A program made the position numbers and the translations under genes. Below are positions 59,078-64,000 of a stretch of DNA of 64,000 nucleotides, piece after piece. The first letter of the stretch is position 1, and each line of letters starts with the position of its first letter. The DNA comes from Tropicimonas sediminicola. GTDB taxonomy: Bacteria > Pseudomonadota > Alphaproteobacteria > Rhodobacterales > Rhodobacteraceae. Location: positions 124,001-188,000 of the forward strand of contig NZ_FZOY01000010.1 in assembly GCF_900188335.1 (NCBI RefSeq), read 5' to 3'. The notes beneath the pieces are model-generated. The model was not told the DNA's origin and made no database searches. It saw only the letters and a program-made list of their open reading frames with translations.

Positions 59078-60789
59078 GATCCCGGGCCGGAGACGGACGC
59101 CTGCTGCGCGGGGCTGTGCTGGGCGTGGTGATCGCCGGCATCCTGCTGCCGATCCTCGCCGGCTTCTGGGAGACCAGCCGCGCCAGCTTCGGCCTGCTGC
59201 CCGCCATCGGTGCCAGTGAGGTGTCCCTCGCGCCCTGGCGCGAACTCGCGGAGATGCCTGGCCTTGCCACGAGCCTCCGGCTGACGCTGGTCACCGGGGT
59301 CGGCGCAACACTTCTGTCGCTGCTGCTCGCCATCGGCTTCTGCGCCGCCGTCCACGGCCGGCTGAGCCAGCGCGCCGGCGGGCGCATCCTGACACCCTTT
59401 CTCGCCGCGCCCCACGCGGCGATGGCGATCGGGCTGGCGTTCCTGCTGTCCCCCTCCGGCTGGATCGCCCGCGCCTTCGCCCCGGTGCTCGGATGGGACC
59501 GCCCGCCGATGCTGGCCACGGTCAACGACCCGTGGGGCGGCGCGCTGATCCTCGGGCTGATGGTCAAGGAGGTGCCGTTCCTGCTGCTCGTCATCCTTTC
59601 GGCCCTGAGCCAGCTGCCGGTGCGAGCGCACCTGACCGCCGGGCGGTCGCTCGGCTATGGGCGGGGGATCGTCTGGATCAAGGTGATCATGCCGCAGGTC
59701 TGGCCGCTGATCCGGCTGCCGGTGATGGTCGTGCTGGCCTATGCGCTGTCGGCGGTGGACATGGCGCTGATCCTCGGGCCGTCGAATCCGCCCACGCTCG
59801 CCGTCATGCTTCTGCGCCTGTTTTCCGACCCCGATCTGTCCCGCATCCTGCCCGCCTCGGCTGGCGCGCTCCTGCAGGGTGCGCTGGTGGCGCTCGCCTT
59901 CGCGGCGCTCTTCGCGTTGGAGCGGCTGGTGCGGGCTGCAGGGCTCTGGTGGCTGCGCCGGGGCGGCCGTGGCGTGACGGCCGAGCCGGGCCTCAGGCTC
60001 GCGACCTGGTTCACCGGTGCGCTGATGGCGCTCGGTGCATTGGCGATGGCCTCGCTGCTGCTCTGGTCGTTGGCCTGGCGATGGCCCTGGCCCGCGCTGC
60101 TGCCCGAGAGCTGGTCGCTGCGCGCCTGGAGCACCCCGGGCAGCGGCTGGGGCGCGGCGCTCGCCACGACCGTGATCCTCGCGGCGGGCAGCACGGCGGC
60201 GGCGCTCGCATTGGCGATCGCCTGGCTCGAGGGGGAGGATCGCGCCGGGATGCGCCGTGGCGGGTGGGCCAGCGCGCTGATCTACCTGCCGCTCCTGGTC
60301 CCGCAGATCGCGTTCCTCTACGGGTTGAACGTGGCTTTCCTCCGCCTCGGTGTCTCCGGGGATCTCGCCGCGGTGGTCTGGGCGCATACGCTCTTCGTCT
60401 TTCCCTATGTCATGATCGCGCTGTCCGATCCCTGGCGCGCGCTCGACCGGCGGCTCCTGCGCGCCGCCGGATCGCTGGGGGCCGGCCCCTGGAGGCGGCT
60501 TTTCGCGGTCAAGCTTCCGATCCTGCTGACACCGATCCTGACCGCCGCCGCGATCGGCGTGGCCGTCTCCGTGGCGCAGTACCTGCCGACGCTCTTCATC
60601 GGCGCGGGGCGCGTCGCCTCGCTGACCACCGAAGCCGTCACCCTCTCCTCCTCCTCGGACCGCCGCATCACCGGGGTTTATGCGACGCTGCAGGCCGGGC
60701 TTCCCTTCCTCGCCTATGCCGCCGCCTTCGCTATCCCGGCGTTCATGCACCGCAACCGGCGCGCCCTGACATCGGAAGGAATCGCATGA
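59074..60789 (+). CDS. ynjC: ABC transporter permease with two fused permease domains, YnjC-like
   Basis: A 571-residue inner-membrane protein with about 12 helices. It contains two BPD-type permease domains in one chain, each with a coupling loop (LTAGRSLGYGRGIVWIKVIM and LRAAGSLGAGPWRRLFAVKL). This ThiP/FbpB-like layout fits YnjC. I take the ATG at 59074, which overlaps the ynjB-like stop in ATGA; an upstream ATG at 59053 would overlap more. The stop overlaps the ATPase start in ATGA as well. Confidence 0.9.
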   Translation: MRSRAGDGRLLRGAVLGVVIAGILLPILAGFWETSRASFGLLPAIGASEVSLAPWRELAEMPGLATSLRLTLVTGVGATLLSLLLAIGFCAAVHGRLSQRAGGRILTPFLAAPHAAMAIGLAFLLSPSGWIARAFAPVLGWDRPPMLATVNDPWGGALILGLMVKEVPFLLLVILSALSQLPVRAHLTAGRSLGYGRGIVWIKVIMPQVWPLIRLPVMVVLAYALSAVDMALILGPSNPPTLAVMLLRLFSDPDLSRILPASAGALLQGALVALAFAALFALERLVRAAGLWWLRRGGRGVTAEPGLRLATWFTGALMALGALAMASLLLWSLAWRWPWPALLPESWSLRAWSTPGSGWGAALATTVILAAGSTAAALALAIAWLEGEDRAGMRRGGWASALIYLPLLVPQIAFLYGLNVAFLRLGVSGDLAAVVWAHTLFVFPYVMIALSDPWRALDRRLLRAAGSLGAGPWRRLFAVKLPILLTPILTAAAIGVAVSVAQYLPTLFIGAGRVASLTTEAVTLSSSSDRRITGVYATLQAGLPFLAYAAAFAIPAFMHRNRRALTSEGIA

Positions 60790-61448
60790 CCCTGGAACTC
60801 CGTGATGTCGTCATCCGCGCGCAGGGCGGGGCCCCGCTGTTTCCGCCGACGAGCCTTGTCGCCGGTCCGGGCGAGATCGCCACAATCATCGGCCCCTCCG
60901 GCATCGGCAAATCCACGCTGCTGGACGCAATCGGCGGGCATCTGACGCAGGGTTTCGCGCTCGAGGGCCGCATTCTCCTCGATGGCCGGGATCTCTGCGG
61001 CCTGCCTGCGGAAGCGCGGCGCGTCGGGCTGATGTTCCAGGACTCTGTCCTGTTCCCGCATCTCTCGGTGGGCGACAACCTTGCCTTCGGGCTGGCACGC
61101 AATGTTCGTGGTCGCGCGGCGCGCCGGCGTGCCGTAGACGAGGCGCTGGAGGCGGCCGGGCTTGCGGGCCTCTACGACAGGGATCCAGCGACGCTCTCCG
61201 GCGGGCAACGGTCCCGCGCGGCGCTGATGCGCACGCTGCTCGCAGAGCCACACGCCCTGTTGCTCGACGAGCCGTTCTCCAAGCTGGACGTCGCGCTGCG
61301 TGCCGAGATGCGGGCCTTCACCTTCGAGCATATCCGCCAGCGGAACATTCCCGCCTTGATGGTCACCCACGATGTCGCCGACGCCGAAGCCGCGGCGGGA
61401 CCCGTGATCGACCTGGCGCCCTCGCAGGTGCAGACTTCGCGCAAATAG
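60786..61448 (+). CDS. ynjD: ABC transporter ATPase, YnjD-like
   Basis: A 220-residue ATP-binding cassette: Walker A GPSGIGKST, Q-loop LMFQDSVLFPHLSV, signature LSGGQRSRAAL, Walker B LLLDEPFSKLD and the switch His in VTHDVADAEA. The length and Q-loop match YnjD/ThiQ-type ATPases with no regulatory tail. It energises the YnjC-like permease, with which its start overlaps in ATGA, and is the last gene of the ynj-like unit. Confidence 0.92.
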   Translation: MTLELRDVVIRAQGGAPLFPPTSLVAGPGEIATIIGPSGIGKSTLLDAIGGHLTQGFALEGRILLDGRDLCGLPAEARRVGLMFQDSVLFPHLSVGDNLAFGLARNVRGRAARRRAVDEALEAAGLAGLYDRDPATLSGGQRSRAALMRTLLAEPHALLLDEPFSKLDVALRAEMRAFTFEHIRQRNIPALMVTHDVADAEAAAGPVIDLAPSQVQTSRK

Positions 61449-61526
61449 CCCGCGCAAGGTCTGCTGGCGGAGGTTCCTTGCCTGCGCGAGGCTGACAACC
61501 GCGCGGCGGCGAGGCATATCAGGGGC

Positions 61527-62432
61527 ATGGAATTCACCGCGCTCCGCTATTTTCACGAAACCGCCCGCGCCGGCTCGATCCGGCGGGCGGCGGAGGTGTT
61601 GCATGTGACCGCCTCGTCGGTCAGCCGTGCCATCTCCGCGCTCGAACACGAACTCGGCGCCCCGCTTTTCGAGCGCAGCCGCAAGGGCGTCACGCTCACC
61701 GACGCCGGAACCCTGCTGTCGCGCCATACCCAGAAGACCTTTCGCGATCTCGAGCGGGTGAAGGATGCCATCGACGACCTGCGCGGGCTGCATCGCGGGC
61801 AGGTGACGCTCTATGCCGCCGAAGGGCTGGTCGCCGAATTCCTGCCCGCGGTCATCAGCGCCTTCACCGCCAAGCACCCCCAGATCGGGTTCGAAATCCG
61901 CCTCGATTCCACCGATGGCATCGTCAGTGCGTTGCTGGATGACATCGCCGACATCGGCATCACCTTCAACGGTCCGCACCGCAACGACATCGCCACAGTC
62001 GCGGAGCATGTCGAACCGCTGTGCTGCATCGTCCGCCCGGGCCATCCGCTCGATCTCGCCCCCGCCCCGTTGCGGCTGAGCGACGTACTCGAATGGCCGC
62101 TTGCCCTTCCCGAGCAATCCTTCGGGATGCGCCGCATGGTGGACGCCGCGATCGCGCGTCTCCCTGGCCGGCCACGGCTGGCGATCAACACCAACTCGCT
62201 CGAACTCACCAAGAGGGTCGCGATGAACGGAGACGCGGTCGCCTTCATGCCGGCCTTCATGGTGGGCAAGGACATCGCCGCCGGCCGGCTTCGGGCGCTG
62301 CGTATCGAATGCGCCGACCTCGCGGCCTCCCGCATCACGGTCTGCGTGCACCGCGACCGGGAGCTCTCGTTCGCCGCCAAGGCGCTCTCCGCCGAGCTCG
62401 TGGCGCATTTCGAGGCGATCCCGCGCCCCTAG
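61527..62432 (+). CDS. LysR-family transcriptional regulator
   Basis: A 301-residue regulator. The N-terminal winged helix is typical (TALRYFHETARAGSIRRAAE, VLHVTASSVSRAISALEHEL, LFERSRKGVTLTDAG). The effector domain covers residues ~90-300. The gene follows the ynj-like unit by 78 bp on the same strand and precedes the Rut-like ABC/amidohydrolase genes, separated from them by a clear terminator. It could regulate either side; the 19-bp palindrome starting 2 bp after its stop and 117 bp before the next gene suggests the downstream one. Confidence 0.9.
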   Translation: MEFTALRYFHETARAGSIRRAAEVLHVTASSVSRAISALEHELGAPLFERSRKGVTLTDAGTLLSRHTQKTFRDLERVKDAIDDLRGLHRGQVTLYAAEGLVAEFLPAVISAFTAKHPQIGFEIRLDSTDGIVSALLDDIADIGITFNGPHRNDIATVAEHVEPLCCIVRPGHPLDLAPAPLRLSDVLEWPLALPEQSFGMRRMVDAAIARLPGRPRLAINTNSLELTKRVAMNGDAVAFMPAFMVGKDIAAGRLRALRIECADLAASRITVCVHRDRELSFAAKALSAELVAHFEAIPRP

Positions 62433-62433
62433 G

Positions 62434-62452
62434 TGTTGCGTTTGACGCAACA
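62434..62452 (+). promoter_or_regulatory. 19-bp palindrome, candidate LysR operator or first terminator hairpin
   Basis: TGTTGCGTTTGACGCAACA has perfect 8-bp arms with a TTG centre and begins immediately after the LysR stop codon. Its T-N11-A-like ends fit a LysR site. It could also fold in RNA just upstream of the terminator. Confidence 0.5.
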
Positions 62453-62457
62453 TCGCG

Positions 62458-62477
62458 GTGCTGCATCAGCACTTTTT
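62458..62477 (+). terminator. Rho-independent terminator of the LysR gene
   Basis: GTGCTG-CAT-CAGCAC forms a 6-bp stem and is followed by TTTTT (62473-62477), 25 bp after the LysR stop. Confidence 0.75.
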
Positions 62478-62569
62478 GAAGCAGAAGCTCCCGGTATGCT
62501 CTGATCATCCGGCCCGCATGCGATCCGTCGCGAGGCCGGTTCACAACAGCGATCCAACAGGAGATGTCC

Positions 62570-63583
62570 ATGACGCAGTCGTTCACGGACCGGCGGAGCT
62601 TTGTTCTGGGAATGGCAGGCCTTGCCGGCACCGCGGCTCTCGGTCTGCCCCGCACGGCGCGGGCTGCCACCCCGGCGATGATTTCGGAAGCCATTCACCT
62701 CGGCCTCTACATGCCGCTCTACGCCGCCATGAACGGCGGTTTCTTCGAGAAACACGGCCTGACCCCGGACCTCAAGACCGCCGGCGGCATCGCACAACCG
62801 GTGCCCGCGCTGCTCTCGAACGCCGCCGATTTCGCGGTTACCGGTACAGGCATGTCGATCAATGCCACCGTCGAGGGCGCACAGATGGTCAACATCGCCA
62901 AGATCGCCGGGATGATCTCGGTCTGGGTCGTGGCGAAGCAGGGCACGAGCTTCAACGGCCCGGAGGATTTCGCCGGCAAGACCATCGCCACGCTGAAGTT
63001 CCCCTCCAACACCTACACCACGCCGTTCTACGCCATGCAGAAGGCCGGGATGGACCCGGAAGCGGACGTGACCTGGCTGCAGCTGCCCTTCGGTGCGCAG
63101 CTTCAGGCGGTGGCCGATGGACGCGCCGATTTCGCCACCGTGTTCGAATGGGACGCCTCGATCGGCGCCACCCAGTTCGATCTCGAGGTGGTCTATTCGC
63201 TGGGCGAGGCGCTTGGCCCGGCGGTCTTCTCCTCGACCTTCGTGACCAAGGACTTCCTCGACGCGAACCCGGACGCGGTGCAGGCCTATTGCAACGCCAT
63301 CGCCGAGGCCGAAAAGCAGCTGCACGAGGACGAGCAGGTCTTCGTCGACGTGGCGACCAAGGAATTCCCGCAGGTCGATCCGGCGGTGATCGCGGCCGCA
63401 CGGGCACGTTTCTTTGGCGACGTGCCGCTGGTTCCGCGCAACCCGGTCATCACCGAGCAGGAATGGCGCACGCTGGTGGAGCACGAGGCCGGCGCAGGCA
63501 CGCTGCGCGCCGATCTGCCCTACGAGCAGATGGTCGACAGCAGCTTCGCCGAGAAGGCGTCCCAGGAGTTCGGCCTCGCATGA
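62570..63583 (+). CDS. ABC transporter substrate-binding protein (NMT1/SsuA-ThiY type), Tat-exported
   Basis: A 337-residue binding protein of the nitrate/sulfonate/pyrimidine-precursor group. A twin-arginine signal is visible ([20 protein letters not shown], cleavage near ARAA). The fold is supported by [40 protein letters not shown], and [17 protein letters not shown]. An AGGAG site ends right at an ATG at 62564, so the second ATG at 62570, six bases away, is the better start. The stop overlaps the RutB-like start in ATGA, so the ligand is probably a pyrimidine, ureide or related nitrogen compound. Permease and ATPase genes may follow beyond the window. Confidence 0.88.
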   Translation: MTQSFTDRRSFVLGMAGLAGTAALGLPRTARAATPAMISEAIHLGLYMPLYAAMNGGFFEKHGLTPDLKTAGGIAQPVPALLSNAADFAVTGTGMSINATVEGAQMVNIAKIAGMISVWVVAKQGTSFNGPEDFAGKTIATLKFPSNTYTTPFYAMQKAGMDPEADVTWLQLPFGAQLQAVADGRADFATVFEWDASIGATQFDLEVVYSLGEALGPAVFSSTFVTKDFLDANPDAVQAYCNAIAEAEKQLHEDEQVFVDVATKEFPQVDPAVIAAARARFFGDVPLVPRNPVITEQEWRTLVEHEAGAGTLRADLPYEQMVDSSFAEKASQEFGLA

Positions 63584-64000
63584 AGGACGTGAAATCCCCC
63601 GTCGGCCTCGAACTGCCGGCGGAGCCCCAACCGGTCACTTTCAATCCCGCATCCACGGCGCTCATCGTCGTGGACATGCAGAACGCCTATGCGTCCTGTG
63701 GCGGATACCTCGACCTCGCCGGGTTCGACATCTCGGGCTCCGCGGAGGTGAACCAGAATGTCGCCACGCTGGCCCGGCTCTGCCGCGAAAGCGGCATCCA
63801 GGTCGTGTTCCTGCAGAACGGCTGGGACGCAGATTACGTGGAGGCCGGCGGTCCGCTGTCGACCAACCAGGCCAAGTCGAACGCCCTGCGCGTGATGCGC
63901 GAACGGCCGGAACTGCATGGCCAGCTGCTTGCCAAGGGCGGCTGGGACTATGAGCTGATCGACGCGCTCAAGGTCGAGGAAGGCGACATCCTCGTGCAGA
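63580..64000 (+). CDS. rutB: RutB-like isochorismatase-family amidohydrolase, N-terminal part
   Basis: The first 140 residues of an isochorismatase-fold hydrolase; the rest lies beyond the window. [20 protein letters not shown] with the catalytic Asp, [29 protein letters not shown] and [13 protein letters not shown] closely follow RutB, which hydrolyses (peroxy)ureidoacrylate to aminoacrylate and carbamate in the Rut uracil-degradation pathway. The catalytic Lys and Cys would be downstream. The start overlaps the binding-protein stop in ATGA. The rest of a rut cluster (rutA, C, D, F) is not visible here and would be expected to the right. Confidence 0.88.
   Translation, partial: MKDVKSPVGLELPAEPQPVTFNPASTALIVVDMQNAYASCGGYLDLAGFDISGSAEVNQNVATLARLCRESGIQVVFLQNGWDADYVEAGGPLSTNQAKSNALRVMRERPELHGQLLAKGGWDYELIDALKVEEGDILVQ

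Noticed and set aside
1-64000. tRNA/rRNA genes, CRISPR arrays, insertion sequences, phage genes, replication origin
   Set aside because: Looked for by eye on both strands and none found. Small non-coding RNAs and riboswitches without strong sequence signatures could have been missed.

Overview
The window is a dense, GC-rich stretch of bacterial chromosome. Several things suggest an alphaproteobacterium, most likely a member of the Rhodobacterales/Roseobacter group: two complete TRAP transporter operons, many FCD-type GntR regulators, a FabI/DUF3141 pair, a Rut-type pyrimidine-catabolism fragment, and very tight operons whose stop and start codons overlap (ATGA, GTGA, TGATG). This is inferred from gene content and style, not from a marker gene. 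I found no tRNA, rRNA, CRISPR array, insertion sequence or phage gene. Both edges cut genes (altronate-dehydratase-like at the left, RutB-like at the right).

Layout. 1-1.8 kb: end of a UxaA-family sugar-acid dehydratase and a GntR regulator. 2.0-7.0 kb: a large transglutaminase-DUF2126 protein and an SDR/RbsD-FucU pair. 7.5-10.6 kb: FabI-type enoyl reductase plus a DUF3141 protein carrying a PHA-synthase-like Cys-Asp-His triad. 10.6-15.8 kb: TetR regulator divergent from an RND efflux adaptor and pump. 16-18 kb: DEAD-box RNA helicase. 18.4-22.0 kb: a pentahaem cytochrome c, a membrane-anchored cytochrome of the octahaem tetrathionate-reductase family with nine CxxCH motifs, and a cytochrome b. 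22.2-25.1 kb: a small unknown protein, a DUF6152 protein and two paralogous membrane proteins.

25.3-32.2 kb: a sugar-acid operon (enolase-superfamily dehydratase, SDR, zinc dehydrogenase, TRAP transporter) with a divergent GntR regulator. It reads as a possible L-idonate -> 5-ketogluconate -> D-gluconate -> 2-keto-3-deoxygluconate route. 32.3-33.8 kb: FtrA-like regulator divergent from a rhodanese. 34.0-40.1 kb: a second TRAP operon with a cytoplasmic gamma-glutamyltransferase-family hydrolase and a TauE/SafE exporter. A convergent GntR regulator follows, and a GTATAC-centred palindrome lies upstream of both the operon and the regulator.

40.2-50.4 kb is the most unusual part. A SulP anion transporter and a divergently transcribed glutaminase both end in the same STAS plus cyclic-nucleotide-binding tail. 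They lie next to a four-gene signalling operon: a haem-binding Tll0287/DUF3365 periplasmic protein, a hybrid histidine kinase, a lone receiver, and a HisKA-REC-class III cyclase whose residues predict adenylate cyclase activity. The simplest reading is a local redox/ligand -> phosphorelay -> cAMP -> transporter/glutaminase circuit. The link is inferred from gene order and domains.

50.8-56.7 kb: a dipeptide/oligopeptide-type ABC transporter with a fused double ATPase and a TetR regulator. 57.2-61.4 kb: a ynjF-ynjB-ynjC-ynjD-like unit (CDP-alcohol phosphotransferase plus ABC transporter). 61.5-64 kb: a LysR regulator, then a Tat-exported ABC binding protein overlapping a RutB-like amidohydrolase that runs off the window.
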